Origin: Lampropedia puyangensis
GTDB taxonomy: Bacteria > Pseudomonadota > Gammaproteobacteria > Burkholderiales > Burkholderiaceae_C
Direction of reading: 5' to 3'
Assembly: GCF_004833285.1 (NCBI RefSeq)
Contig: NZ_STFG01000007.1
Location: 51,306 to 115,305, forward strand
DNA length: 64,000 bases
Shown here in pieces: positions 49,248 to 58,783 of this stretch (its first letter is position 1; each line of letters begins with the position of its first letter). The notes beneath the pieces are model-generated. The model worked only from the letters and a program-made list of their open reading frames with translations. It was not told where the DNA came from and did no database searches. The translations under genes and the position numbers were made by a program.

Positions 49248-50483
49248 ATGCCAGAAACTCAAAATCAAGCCTCCACCATCAACCCAGCACTTGAAGAGGC
49301 CATGGCCATCAGCCTGCGCGGTGTGGACGAGCTGTTGCCCCGCGAAGACTGGCTCAAAAAACTGCAGCGCGCGCAATCGACAGGCATTCCCCTGCGGATC
49401 AAGCTGGGGCTGGACCCCACGGCCCCCGATATCCATTTGGGCCACACTGTCGTGCTCAATAAAATGCGCCAGTTGCAAAACCTGGGGCATCAGGTGATTT
49501 TCCTGATTGGTGACTTCACCAGTTTGATTGGTGATCCCTCTGGCCGTAATTCCACACGTCCGCCGCTGACAGAAGAGCAAATCAAACACAACGCCCAAAC
49601 CTATTACCAGCAAGCCAGTTTGGTTCTGGACCCCGAAAAAACCGAAATTCGCTACAACAGCGAATGGTGCAATGGGCTCGGCTCTACCGGCATGATTCAA
49701 CTGGCGGCCAAATACACGGTTGCCCGCATGATGGAACGTGACGACTTTCACAAACGGTTTCACAGTGGACAGTCCATCAGCATTCACGAATTCCTTTATC
49801 CATTGATGCAGGGCTACGACTCAGTCGCTCTGAAGTCTGACCTCGAACTCGGCGGCACCGACCAGAAATTCAATTTGTTGATGGGACGCCATCTCCAGCA
49901 AGAATACGGCCAAGAACCGCAATGCGTTTTGACCATGCCGCTACTGGTTGGGCTTGACGGCGTGGACAAAATGTCCAAATCCAAGAACAACTACATTGGA
50001 ATCACCGAAGAGGCCAATGCCATGTTTGCGAAAACGCTGTCAATCTCTGATGACTTGATGTGGGATTGGTACACCTTGCTGTCGTTTCGCTCACTGGATG
50101 AGATTGCAGAGCTCAAAGCACAAGTGCAGCAAGGCCGCAATCCGAAGGATGCCAAAGTCTTGCTGGCCAAAGAAATCACTACGCGCTTTCACTCCGCAGC
50201 CGCAGCCGAAGCTGCTGAGCAAGACTTCATTAACCGCAGCAAAGGGGGCATCCCTGATGACATTCCTGAAGTCACGCTCAGCGGCGCGCCTTTGGGCATT
50301 GGCCAACTGCTCAAGTCTGCCGGTTTGACAGCATCCACTGGTGAAGGCAATCGGCTCATTGATGGCGGAGGTGTCCGCGTGGATGGCGCAGCCATCAGCG
50401 ACCGAGGACTCAAACTGGAGTCAGGTACCTACGTCGTTCAGGTTGGCAAACGCAAGTTCGCCCGCGTTACGCTTGCAAACTAA
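49248..50483 (+). CDS. tyrS: Tyrosine-tRNA ligase
   Basis: TyrRS of 411 residues has the class I signatures in DIHLGHTVV (HIGH-like) and DKMSKSKNN (KMSKS), the tyrosine-binding region [21 protein letters not shown], and a C-terminal S4-like RNA-binding domain ([15 protein letters not shown]). The start ATG at 49248 gives MPETQNQAS; a TTG four codons upstream is an alternative. Confidence 0.97.
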   Translation: MPETQNQASTINPALEEAMAISLRGVDELLPREDWLKKLQRAQSTGIPLRIKLGLDPTAPDIHLGHTVVLNKMRQLQNLGHQVIFLIGDFTSLIGDPSGRNSTRPPLTEEQIKHNAQTYYQQASLVLDPEKTEIRYNSEWCNGLGSTGMIQLAAKYTVARMMERDDFHKRFHSGQSISIHEFLYPLMQGYDSVALKSDLELGGTDQKFNLLMGRHLQQEYGQEPQCVLTMPLLVGLDGVDKMSKSKNNYIGITEEANAMFAKTLSISDDLMWDWYTLLSFRSLDEIAELKAQVQQGRNPKDAKVLLAKEITTRFHSAAAAEAAEQDFINRSKGGIPDDIPEVTLSGAPLGIGQLLKSAGLTASTGEGNRLIDGGGVRVDGAAISDRGLKLESGTYVVQVGKRKFARVTLAN

Positions 50484-50614
50484 GCACATGCACTGCAGGC
50501 CCATGTGCCCACTGGGTCTGCACTGAACAGCCTGAGCCCTCCCATTCAAGCTGTCCATCCCCCTAGGCTGACTACCAGCACTGCGTTATTGGTCTTCTAC
50601 CTTGTGCTTGTGCC

Positions 50615-51961
50615 ATGATGAATGCCATGACCTCCCTCCCCTCCATCCAAGGCTGGTGCCCCAGCAGTTGGCAGCCCATGCATGCTGCCGACGGTTGGAT
50701 CGTGCGTGTTCGTCCGCCTATGGCTCGGCTTACTCTGGTGCAGGCCCAACAACTTGCCCAATGCGCATTGGCATTCGGTGATCCCATGCTAGAACTGTCC
50801 CGACGGGGCAACTGGCAACTGCGTGGAGTGCAAGAAAAACATCTTCCTGCGCTGTTGCACACGCTGGTTAAGGCCAATCTGGCCAGTGCAAATGCACAAA
50901 CAGATGCACTACCTGCCGTGCTTTGCACACCGTGGTACAAACAAAATGATGTAACCCACCAACTGGCACAACGGTTAGAAGCTGCCATTGCGACCACCCC
51001 GACATTGGGTGCGCTGCCTTCTAAATTCGGCTTTGCTGTCGACGATCCCGAGTGCAGCTTGCACTATACCCCTGCCGACATTCGCCTATGGCATGACGGC
51101 CAGCGCTATTGGCTCCACCCTGATGGATTACGCCTAGGCACGGCCCCCGCATGCTTAACCGCCACATCGCCAGACACCATCGTGCAGCAGGCTTTGGCAT
51201 TGGCCGCGTGGTTTATCAACATCACCCCATCGCACGCGGCTACACACACGCCCCAAACAAGCATTCAGCGTGCACGCCGCATGCGCCATGCCGCCACGCA
51301 GCTATTGCACGCCCCTCTTTGGCAAGGGCAATGGCAAAGCCCTTGTTTTGCGGGCACAGCAATGCCGCCCCACACCACCGAACAAGAAATGCGTGCGCGC
51401 CCCGGCTTCATTGCCAATTGGGGCCAATTGGTTGCAGCCCCACTAGGCAGGGTCAGCGCGCGAGCTTTGGCACAGTTAGCACAGTGGCTGCAGCAACACC
51501 GTCCAGACACCATGCTGCACACAACACCCTGGCGCATGTTGCTCATTACCTCACTGCAGCCCTTTCATTTGGCACAGTGGCGCTGCAGTGGGCTGCATCA
51601 ATCCGATGATTGGATCACCCAAGCACAAGACCCCCGCCTGCGTGTGTTCGCATGCTCTGGCCAGCCTCACTGCCCCCAAGCCCTGGCCCCTACCCAGCCA
51701 CTGGCACTGAAACTCGCAGATAATGTGCCGCCCGGTTGGCAGCTGCATGTCAGCGGCTGCGCTAAAGCCTGTGCACAGCCAACCAACGCGCAGCGTACCC
51801 TCACATTGACGGCCGTTACTCCGCCATCAACTGAAAGTAACGCCCAAGCATCCGCGTGGTTCTCCATCCAAAGACCTGCCACCGCTCCCATTCATTGGCC
51901 CACTGTGCATGCACAAGCCCTTTGCGAGCAGCCTGATTTATTGTTTGACTCTCCGCCATGA
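50615..51961 (+). CDS. cobG: Precorrin-3B synthase CobG
   Basis: CobG hydroxylates precorrin-3A to precorrin-3B in the oxygen-dependent cobalamin pathway. The 448-residue protein belongs to the sulfite/nitrite reductase superfamily. The Fe-S cysteines are visible as ACSGQPHC and SGCAKAC in the C-terminal third. It lies first in the cob cluster, overlapping cobH by four bases (ATGA). CobG marks this as the aerobic route. An in-frame ATG at 50627 is an alternative start. Confidence 0.92.
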   Translation: MMNAMTSLPSIQGWCPSSWQPMHAADGWIVRVRPPMARLTLVQAQQLAQCALAFGDPMLELSRRGNWQLRGVQEKHLPALLHTLVKANLASANAQTDALPAVLCTPWYKQNDVTHQLAQRLEAAIATTPTLGALPSKFGFAVDDPECSLHYTPADIRLWHDGQRYWLHPDGLRLGTAPACLTATSPDTIVQQALALAAWFINITPSHAATHTPQTSIQRARRMRHAATQLLHAPLWQGQWQSPCFAGTAMPPHTTEQEMRARPGFIANWGQLVAAPLGRVSARALAQLAQWLQQHRPDTMLHTTPWRMLLITSLQPFHLAQWRCSGLHQSDDWITQAQDPRLRVFACSGQPHCPQALAPTQPLALKLADNVPPGWQLHVSGCAKACAQPTNAQRTLTLTAVTPPSTESNAQASAWFSIQRPATAPIHWPTVHAQALCEQPDLLFDSPP

Positions 51962-52587
51962 GCCATCTTTACGAAACCGACGGTGCAGCCATTTACCGCC
52001 AGTCTTTTGCCACCATCCGAAGCGAAGCAAACCTCTCGCGCTTCAATCCCATCGAAGAGCGTGTGGTGTGCCGCATGATCCATGCTGCCGGTTTTGTTCC
52101 GCTGGCAGATTCGGTGCATTTCTCACCCGATTTTGCAACCACTGCGCGGGCCGCTTTGCACGCAGGAGCGCCTATCTTGTGCGACGTCCGCATGGTCAGT
52201 GAAGGCATTACCCGCAAACGCCTGCCCGCCAACAACGCCATCATTTGCACCCTGCAAGACGAGCGCGTACCGGCATTGGCCGCGCAAATACACAACACCC
52301 GCAGCGCAGCAGCGATTGCGCTGTGGGAAGAACATCTGCCTGGGGCCATTGTGGCCATTGGCAATGCCCCCACGGCTTTGTTTCACTTGCTCAATTTGCT
52401 GCAAGACCCCAGCTTTCCCCGACCTGCGGCCATCATTGGTTGCCCGGTCGGTTTTGTTGGCGCTGCCGAGTCCAAGCAAGCCCTTTGGGAGACTGCTCCC
52501 GTACCTTGCATGGTTGTAGAAGGACGTTTAGGTGGCTCAGCCATGACCGTGGCAGCCATCAATGCCTTGGCCTGCGATATCGAATAA
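51958..52587 (+). CDS. cobH: Precorrin-8X methylmutase CobH
   Basis: CobH moves the C-11 methyl group to C-12, giving hydrogenobyrinate. The 209-residue protein has IEERVVCRMIHAAGF with the catalytic His, APILCDVRMVSEGI and PAAIIGCPVGFVGAAESK, all typical. It overlaps cobG and is followed by cobI after 34 bases. Confidence 0.97.
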   Translation: MSHLYETDGAAIYRQSFATIRSEANLSRFNPIEERVVCRMIHAAGFVPLADSVHFSPDFATTARAALHAGAPILCDVRMVSEGITRKRLPANNAIICTLQDERVPALAAQIHNTRSAAAIALWEEHLPGAIVAIGNAPTALFHLLNLLQDPSFPRPAAIIGCPVGFVGAAESKQALWETAPVPCMVVEGRLGGSAMTVAAINALACDIE

Positions 52588-52621
52588 CAACACAAAGAGA
52601 CTGCGACTACAGAAAGCCAAC

Positions 52622-53359
52622 ATGACAGGTAGCATCATTTGCGTAGGCCTTGGGCCTGGCGACCCAGAACTCATCAGCGTCAAGGCCGATCGGCTCTTGC
52701 GCTCTGCGCTGCAAGTGGCCTATTTTCGCAAACGGGGGCACAAAGGCAAAGCGCGCGAGTTGGTGGAAGGCATTCTCAACACCAACGCAACGGAATACCC
52801 GATGGAATACCCGGTCACCACCGAGATTCCACACACCCACCCCGACTATGGCGTGATGCTGCACAACTTCTACGAAGAATGGCAGCAACGCTTGTCTGCA
52901 CTCGCCCAACAGGGTGACGTTATTGTGCTGTGTGAAGGCGATCCGTTTCTATACGGGTCTTTCATGCACCTGTATATTCGCCTGCGCGAAGCAGCCCTGG
53001 TGACCGTTGAAGTGCTGCCGGGCATTCCTGGCATGGTGGGCTGTTGGCATGCGACGGGCCAACCCATGACATGGGGCGATGACATCCTCAGCGTCATCCC
53101 AGCCACATTGCCAGCACAAGCCTTGCAGCATCACGTACAGCAAGCAGATGCACTGGTCATCATGAAAGTTGGCAGACGCCTGCCACACGTCAAAGCTGCA
53201 TTGCAAGCAGCAGGTAAATTAGAGCAGGCGTGGTTGGTGATCAATGGCACCATGGCCGGTGAGCAAGTCATGCCACTGACCGAGGCCCCCGCACACTGCC
53301 CTTACTTTTCCATCATCCTGGTACACGGCCATGGTCGCCGTCCCGGTTCTTTGGATTGA
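52622..53359 (+). CDS. cobI: Precorrin-2 C20-methyltransferase CobI
   Basis: This 245-residue SAM-dependent tetrapyrrole methylase makes precorrin-3A. GLGPGDPELISVKA at the N-terminus and VLCEGDPFLYGSFMHLY are the glycine-rich SAM loops of the family. LPGIPGMVGCWHATGQPMTW and VIMKVGR follow. The start is at MTGSIICVG, 34 bases after cobH. Confidence 0.96.
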   Translation: MTGSIICVGLGPGDPELISVKADRLLRSALQVAYFRKRGHKGKARELVEGILNTNATEYPMEYPVTTEIPHTHPDYGVMLHNFYEEWQQRLSALAQQGDVIVLCEGDPFLYGSFMHLYIRLREAALVTVEVLPGIPGMVGCWHATGQPMTWGDDILSVIPATLPAQALQHHVQQADALVIMKVGRRLPHVKAALQAAGKLEQAWLVINGTMAGEQVMPLTEAPAHCPYFSIILVHGHGRRPGSLD

Positions 53360-53369
53360 ACGCGTTCCT

Positions 53370-54173
53370 ATGAGCAGCACGCCTTCATCCCACGCCGGCT
53401 GGCTCCGCATCGTTGGGCTCGGCCCTGGTGACGGGACTCTCATCACACCTCAGGTGCATGCCTCTATTGCAGATGCCACCGACGCCTTGGGCTATTTCCC
53501 CTACGTTGAACGCCTGCAAGCAGAAGGGCACCTTAGCACCCACATTCGCCTGCATGCCAGCGACAACCGAGAGGAAATAGCCCGCGCACGCCACGCCTTA
53601 CAGCTCGCCGCTAGCGGTGCCCGTGTATTAATGCTGTCCTCGGGTGATCCCGGCGTTTTTGCCATGGCTGCCGCTGTGTTTGAAGCACTGGATACTGCGG
53701 CAGAGGCAGACAAAAACACTTGGCTGCAAGTATCCATTGAAGTCCAACCTGGCATTACCGCCATGCTTGCTGCGGCTGCGCGCCTTGGCGCGCCATTAGG
53801 CCATGACTTTTGCGCTATCAATCTGTCCGATAACCTTAAGCCCTGGCCCATCATTGAGCAACGGCTGCGCTTGGCCGCGCAGGCCGATTTCGCGATGGCG
53901 TTTTACAACCCGCGCTCGCAGTCGCGTCCGACAGGTTTTATGCGCACACTGGACGTTCTACGTGAATGCTGCGAACCACAACGCTTGATCGCATTTGCAC
54001 GCAACACCAGCCGCATTGATGAGCGCTTAGTCGTTTGCACGCTGGCTGAAGCTACGCCAGAGATGGCCGATATGCGCACGCTTGTCATTGTCGGCAGCAG
54101 CCAGACCCGGCGCATTGGCCCACACATCTACACCCCACGCAGCTATCCTGAGCTGCCACACTCAACACCATAA
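53370..54173 (+). CDS. cobJ: Precorrin-3B C17-methyltransferase CobJ
   Basis: CobJ methylates C-17 and drives ring contraction to precorrin-4. The 267-residue methylase shows IVGLGPGDGTLITPQV, DALGYFPYVERL, MLSSGDPGVFAMAAAVFE and GITAMLAAAARLGAPLGHDF, then AFYNPRSQSRP. It starts 10 bases after cobI. The next cob gene on this strand (cobL) comes only after the mod genes. Confidence 0.96.
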   Translation: MSSTPSSHAGWLRIVGLGPGDGTLITPQVHASIADATDALGYFPYVERLQAEGHLSTHIRLHASDNREEIARARHALQLAASGARVLMLSSGDPGVFAMAAAVFEALDTAAEADKNTWLQVSIEVQPGITAMLAAAARLGAPLGHDFCAINLSDNLKPWPIIEQRLRLAAQADFAMAFYNPRSQSRPTGFMRTLDVLRECCEPQRLIAFARNTSRIDERLVVCTLAEATPEMADMRTLVIVGSSQTRRIGPHIYTPRSYPELPHSTP

Positions 54174-54226
54174 CACTGCCACCTGTTGCTTCTGCAAAGC
54201 AGTGACCGCCCTGCTTCTTCACGGCA

Positions 54227-54254
54227 TTCGCTATATCCAAACAAATATAATGAA
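54227..54254. promoter_or_regulatory. Mo-box (ModE-type operator) overlapping a -10 element
   Basis: Left arm TTCGCTATATC (54227-54237), 6-base spacer CAAACA, right arm AATATAATGAA (54244-54254). The consensus I recall for ModE/MopA-type sites is ATCGCTATATA-N6-TATATAACGAT; the arms match it at 9 and 8 of 11 positions with the right spacer. A TATAAT hexamer (54246-54251) lies inside the right arm, so a bound repressor would block RNA polymerase. The downstream gene encodes a ModA-like protein. Confidence 0.78.
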
Positions 54255-54340
54255 TACCTTCGTAGCTCAACGCCAACACCTCGCATCAATCCACATCTGA
54301 TGCCCCGGCAAGTCACCCATTCCTTCAGGAAAACGCCCAC

Positions 54341-55144
54341 ATGTACAAATTCTCTACCAAGAAACAAACACAAATACCTGTAAAAAATAGCCATAGCTTC
54401 GGCAACATACCTCGTTTACTCAGCACCGCTGCACTGACTTTGCATGGCCTTTGCAGCATCTTGCTTATATCGCCAGCCCAGGCATCTGACAGCCTGACGA
54501 TTGTGTCTATGGGGGGCTATCGCAAGCCTGTTCTTGAACTGGTAGACGCCTTCAAAAAAGACACAGGACTTTCAGTCGATGCTGCTTTTGGGCATATCAA
54601 ACAGATTGAAACCCAAGCAGCGCAAAACCCTGACGTGACTTTTGTGATTGGCGACAAAAGCTTACTGGAGCCTACGCAATTGATCGCTCACTTCTATCCA
54701 CTTGGTACAGGTCGCCTCACCTTGGTGACCAGCAAAGGCAAAGCCTTGAGTCAAGTAGAAGATCTGAGCACGCCGACTTTTAACCGGATTGCCATTCCCC
54801 ACAGCACCCGCACCGTGTTTGGACGCGCTGCCAGCGCATGCCTAAAAGCCCTTGGGCTGACGACCACACTGGAGCCCAAGCTCGTGGAAGTCGAAGGCGT
54901 CCCCCAAGTAGGAAGCTACCTGGTAACCGGGGAAGTCGATGCTGGGTTCATCAACAAAACAGAAGCCATTGCCATTGCCGATCGGACTGGATCAGTAATT
55001 GAAGTACCAACTTCTTGCTACAGCCCCATTGAAATTTCTTTGGGCACCGTCAAAAACCGCTCCCTCAACACTACCGCCTCACAATTTCAAGGTTTTCTGC
55101 AAAGCGATACTGCGCGCCGCATTCTCGATGCCAACGGTTTGTAA
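54341..55144 (+). CDS. ModA-like molybdate/tungstate-binding protein
   Basis: This 267-residue periplasmic binding protein has a long N-terminal region and a signal sequence ending near SPAQAS. The start of the mature part reads SLTIVSMGGYRKPVLELVDAF, related to but distinct from the AAASL start of classic ModA. LSVDAAFGHIKQIETQA and the C-terminal FQGFLQSDTARRILDANGL fit the ModA family. AGGA precedes the ATG. Gene context (permease, ModD, Mo-box) supports molybdate or a related oxyanion as ligand. Confidence 0.85.
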   Translation: MYKFSTKKQTQIPVKNSHSFGNIPRLLSTAALTLHGLCSILLISPAQASDSLTIVSMGGYRKPVLELVDAFKKDTGLSVDAAFGHIKQIETQAAQNPDVTFVIGDKSLLEPTQLIAHFYPLGTGRLTLVTSKGKALSQVEDLSTPTFNRIAIPHSTRTVFGRAASACLKALGLTTTLEPKLVEVEGVPQVGSYLVTGEVDAGFINKTEAIAIADRTGSVIEVPTSCYSPIEISLGTVKNRSLNTTASQFQGFLQSDTARRILDANGL

Positions 55145-55191
55145 GCAGACCTTGCTGGCAACATACACACTGACCCCTCTAAAGGCTCGCC

Positions 55192-55857
55192 TTGCTTGCT
55201 GAAACCTGTGCTTGGTCGTCGTTTCCTCTCACCCTGCGGGTCATGGGGTTGAGTGCTCTGGCGCAACTCAGCTTGGGACTATCTCTGGCATGGCTAATGG
55301 CTCGAAAAAACTTTGCAGGCAAAGCCGTCTTAGATGCCTTGGTCACATTGCCTTTGGTCTTTCCACCCATCGTGATCGGTTATGCCTTGTTGTTGCTTTT
55401 GGGTCGCGAAGGATGGGCATTCGGTTGGCTTCCACTGTCGTGGCGCCCCCATTTGGTGTTCAGCGAAACGGGGCTGGTCATTGCCGCTGTAGTTGCAGGA
55501 CTGCCCTTGATGGTCAAACCGGCACAAGCGGCGTTCGCAAGCATTGATGCAGCGCAACGTGAAGCGGCCATGACCTTGGGGGCTCGCCCATGGCAAATCA
55601 TCGCCCTTGTAGATTTACCCCAAGCACGCCTTGGTATCGCTGCAGGCCTCATTCTCTCTACAGGTCGCGCAATGGGCGAAGTCGGTATTTCATTGATGCT
55701 GGGAGGCAACATCAGCGGTCGCACCGAGACTTTATCGCTGGCTGTATACAACCATGTTCTTGGCTCAGAAACGGCCTGTGCCAACGCCATGTCCCTGCTG
55801 CTTGCAGCATTAGCAGGTTTGGCCTTTATTTTGCTCAGACAAATTGAAAAAAAATGA
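55192..55857 (+). CDS. ModB-like oxyanion ABC transporter permease
   Basis: This 221-residue permease has about five membrane spans, with LVTLPLVFPPIVIGYALLLLLGR, as in ModB. The EAA loop is REAAMTLGARPWQIIALVDLPQARLGI. It starts at TTG (55192-55194) behind AAAGG; no ATG fits. The stop overlaps modD by four bases (ATGA). It lacks a dedicated ATPase gene next to it. Confidence 0.88.
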   Translation: MLAETCAWSSFPLTLRVMGLSALAQLSLGLSLAWLMARKNFAGKAVLDALVTLPLVFPPIVIGYALLLLLGREGWAFGWLPLSWRPHLVFSETGLVIAAVVAGLPLMVKPAQAAFASIDAAQREAAMTLGARPWQIIALVDLPQARLGIAAGLILSTGRAMGEVGISLMLGGNISGRTETLSLAVYNHVLGSETACANAMSLLLAALAGLAFILLRQIEKK

Positions 55858-56711
55858 ATTCTGTTTTTTTTGATGACGCAACGATTGACCGCTGGATTGC
55901 CGAAGATGCACCGCTGCTCGATCTCACCACCCATATTCTGGCCATTGGCAACCAGCCCGCGCAGATGCAATGGGTAATTCGGCATGCAGCAACTGTCGCA
56001 TGCAGCGAAGAAGCCGCGCGCATTGCCACTCGTTGTGGCGCACAGGTACTCTCGATCATTCCATCAGGCCAACAAGTGCATGCCAACACGGCCATCCTAT
56101 GCGTAAACGGCCCAACAGAATCACTGCTGCGCGCCTGGAAAGTCGCGCAAAACCTGCTGGAACACGCGTGTGGTATCGCAACAGCCACACAAACACTGGT
56201 TCACGCGGTTCACTCCGTTGCATCCAAAGTGGCTGTTCTCACCACTCGCAAACATCCGCCGGGTGTGAAGGCTATTGCGCTTAAGTCCACCCTTTCAGGA
56301 GGTGCTTTCCCACATCGCCTTGGTGTAGGCGAAACCATCCTCATCTTCAACCAACACCGTGCATTGCTAGGGGACTGGAATGCAGTGCACGAACGCCTGC
56401 AAGCCATTGGCCATGCCTTGACAGAAAAAAAAATCGTCATAGAAGCAGAAACGCTCGAACAAGCCCAAGCAGCTATTGCCACAGGCGCACATGTGGTGCA
56501 GTTTGACAAGGTCACCCCAACACAACTGCAAGCTTGGTGCCCTCAACTCAAATCCCAAGCGCCGCACATTCACTTGTTAGCCGCTGGCGGAATTCGCCTT
56601 GAAAACGCCAAGGCGTATGCAACCAGTGGCGTTGATGCATTGGTGACCAGTAGTCTGCATTACGCACCACCTGCTGACATAGGAGTCAAAGTAGAACGTT
56701 TGCCGCAGTAA
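55854..56711 (+). CDS. modD: ModD, NadC-like pyrophosphorylase of molybdenum operons
   Basis: This 285-residue protein is in the quinolinate phosphoribosyltransferase superfamily: DLTTHIL at the start, LEHACGIATATQTLV, TTRKHPPGVKAIALKS and the final barrel AAGGIRLENAKAYATSGVDALVTSS. The RKHPPG/KSTLSGGAFPHRLG block is the ModD variant, not true NadC. ModD occurs in mod operons of several proteobacteria; its reaction is not firmly known. It ends the plus-strand mod unit and faces cobK. Confidence 0.9.
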   Translation: MNSVFFDDATIDRWIAEDAPLLDLTTHILAIGNQPAQMQWVIRHAATVACSEEAARIATRCGAQVLSIIPSGQQVHANTAILCVNGPTESLLRAWKVAQNLLEHACGIATATQTLVHAVHSVASKVAVLTTRKHPPGVKAIALKSTLSGGAFPHRLGVGETILIFNQHRALLGDWNAVHERLQAIGHALTEKKIVIEAETLEQAQAAIATGAHVVQFDKVTPTQLQAWCPQLKSQAPHIHLLAAGGIRLENAKAYATSGVDALVTSSLHYAPPADIGVKVERLPQ

Positions 56712-56791
56712 CCACTAAACTGCCACAGCGCAATAGTCACAGCTGCTATAGCGGATGCCTAAAGCGACATGATGAATACATTCAGTGTGCA

Positions 56792-57532
56792 TCAAACAGC
56801 ATGTGTTGCAAGCCACGCCATCACCTCTTCTACGCTGGCATACTCTTGGCGAGCAGGCAATGGAGGGCGCTGCACCATCACCACAGGCAAGCCCAATGCG
56901 CGTGCAGCTTCAAGCTTGGCGTAGCTCGCCTCTGCCCCTGCGTTCTTGCTTACCACCCATGTAATGCCATGCGCTTGCAAGAAACTGCGTTCAGCCTGCA
57001 GACTAAAAGGGCCACGCGCTACCACACAGGTGGTGTCAGGCAATGGCCAAGCAGCGTCGGGCGAATCGATCACTCGCAACACATAGTGGTGTTGCGGTGC
57101 GGCTGAAAACTCGGCCAAGGCTTTGCGCCCAATTCCAAGAAAAATCCGCTGAGGCTCGGCGGGCAAGGCTGCCACAGCTGCAGCCATATCTGGCACGCTG
57201 TGCCAGCGATCTCCTGCTTGCGCTTGCCATGCAGCTCGCTGCAAAGCAACAAGCGGTGTCCCTGTCTGCGCACAGGCGGCAATTGCGTGACGGCTCATCC
57301 GTTCGGCGAAGGGGTGCGTAGCATCCAGCACGCAGCCAATGCCTTGGTCGCGGATATACTGCGCCAGCCCTTCTACACCACCAAAGCCGCCCACCCGCGT
57401 GGGCAATGGTTGTAGTCTGGGCGACCGGGTCACGCCCGCATAAGAGTAGACAGCATCCCACTGGGCTGCATGCAACAGCACAGCAAGCTGATTGGCACCA
57501 GAAGTGCCACCTAACAACAGAATTCGTATCAT
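56792..57532 (-). CDS. cobK: Precorrin-6A reductase CobK
   Basis: CobK reduces precorrin-6A with NADPH. The 246-residue protein begins ILLLGGTSGANQLAV and has CVLDATHPFAERMS, RIFLGIGRKALAEF and VSKNAGAEASYAKLEAA, all typical. It is the only cob gene on the minus strand, and its ATG is only 15 bases from that of divergent cobL, too little for two separate promoters outside the coding regions. Confidence 0.95.
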   Translation of the reverse strand: MIRILLLGGTSGANQLAVLLHAAQWDAVYSYAGVTRSPRLQPLPTRVGGFGGVEGLAQYIRDQGIGCVLDATHPFAERMSRHAIAACAQTGTPLVALQRAAWQAQAGDRWHSVPDMAAAVAALPAEPQRIFLGIGRKALAEFSAAPQHHYVLRVIDSPDAAWPLPDTTCVVARGPFSLQAERSFLQAHGITWVVSKNAGAEASYAKLEAARALGLPVVMVQRPPLPARQEYASVEEVMAWLATHAV

Positions 57533-57547
57533 CAGAAAGAACAGTTC

Positions 57548-58783
57548 ATGGCGCGTGCTTGGCTCAGCATCATCGGCATTCAGGAAGACGGCTTGGCAGG
57601 ATTATCACCTGCTGCACGCGCGGCACTCAACGCCGCCCAGGTGGTATTTGGCGCTCCCCGCCATCTGGCGCTTGCGGGCATTGAGCCACCCCGTAGGCAG
57701 CCTTGGCCTGTTCCTTTCAGCACAGTGTCTGTTATGGCTTTGCGCGGGCAAGTATGCGTCAACACTGGAGCCCCCAGCGTTGCCGTTCTCGTTTCTGGAG
57801 ATCCGTTCTGGTTTGGCGCTGGCGCCAGCTTGGCTGCACAGCTGCAGCCCGGTGAATGGAAAAACTACGCGGCCCCCAGCACATTTTCACTGGTTGCGGC
57901 GCAATTGGGATGGCGGCTAGAGCACACCCATTGCATGGGCCTGCATGCAAGGCCATTTGAAACACTCACCCCTAGCCTGCACCATGGTCAACGCTTTATT
58001 TGTCTGTTGCGTGATGGCGCTGCTGCTGGTGCGTTGGCCTTATGGTTGGGCCAGCAAGGCTGGGGCGATAGCCCTTTGTGGATCATCAGCCAAGCCCACA
58101 GCCCAAACGCCTACACATGGCATGGCAGCGCCAAGGCAATGGCAAACACTTTGCACGGGCACGCCGTGCAAGCGCCGGTTGTCGCGGCATTCATTACCCA
58201 AGGAGCAGCGCACCACCAAGGCTTGAGTCAAACACCTGGCCGCCCTGAAACGGCTTTTGCACACGATGGGCAAATCAGCAAAAGTCCCGTACGCGCCATG
58301 ACGTTGGCAGCCCTTGCTCCACGGCCAGGAGAGCACTTATGGGATATCGGTGCCGGTTCAGGCGCCATCTCCGTCGAATGGTGCCTGGCCTGCAACGGCA
58401 GTGCCACCGCGATTGAGCAGCACGCCAGTCGTGTGGAGAACATTCGCAGCAACGCACAACGCTACGCCGTCGCGGTGGATGTGCAGCACGGGCTGGCGCC
58501 CGAGGCATTACACAACCTCCCGCCTGCACAAGCCGTGTTTGTTGGGGGCGGCTTCAATGCGCAGGTATTTGATGCCTTGCGCCAACACCCTGCGCTGTGC
58601 AACCGATGGCGTCTGGTGGTCAATGCCGTCACACTGGAGACCCAAGCCTTGTTGATAGCGCTACACCAAGCACACGGTGGCGAATTGATGCAACTGCATG
58701 TGGCGCAAGCACAAGCATTGGGCAGCATGCGCAGTTGGCAACCGTCGCGCCCTGTCGTGCAATGGCAGTGGCAATCATCATGA
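57548..58783 (+). CDS. cobL: Precorrin-6B methyltransferase/decarboxylase CobL (CbiE-CbiT fusion)
   Basis: CobL methylates C-5 and C-15 and decarboxylates C-12 of precorrin-6B. The 411-residue protein fuses a CbiE-type methylase (LSIIGIQEDGLAGLSPAARA, VLVSGDPFWFGAGASLAA) with a CbiT-type SAM domain (LWDIGAGSGAISVEW, IEQHASRVENI) from about residue 225. Its stop overlaps cobE by four bases. Confidence 0.96.
   Translation: MARAWLSIIGIQEDGLAGLSPAARAALNAAQVVFGAPRHLALAGIEPPRRQPWPVPFSTVSVMALRGQVCVNTGAPSVAVLVSGDPFWFGAGASLAAQLQPGEWKNYAAPSTFSLVAAQLGWRLEHTHCMGLHARPFETLTPSLHHGQRFICLLRDGAAAGALALWLGQQGWGDSPLWIISQAHSPNAYTWHGSAKAMANTLHGHAVQAPVVAAFITQGAAHHQGLSQTPGRPETAFAHDGQISKSPVRAMTLAALAPRPGEHLWDIGAGSGAISVEWCLACNGSATAIEQHASRVENIRSNAQRYAVAVDVQHGLAPEALHNLPPAQAVFVGGGFNAQVFDALRQHPALCNRWRLVVNAVTLETQALLIALHQAHGGELMQLHVAQAQALGSMRSWQPSRPVVQWQWQSS

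Noticed and set aside
50484-50614. Possible cobalamin riboswitch upstream of cobG.
   Set aside because: No B12-box or adenosylcobalamin aptamer core is visible in this 131-base gap; only a weak 7-bp hairpin (50484-50508).
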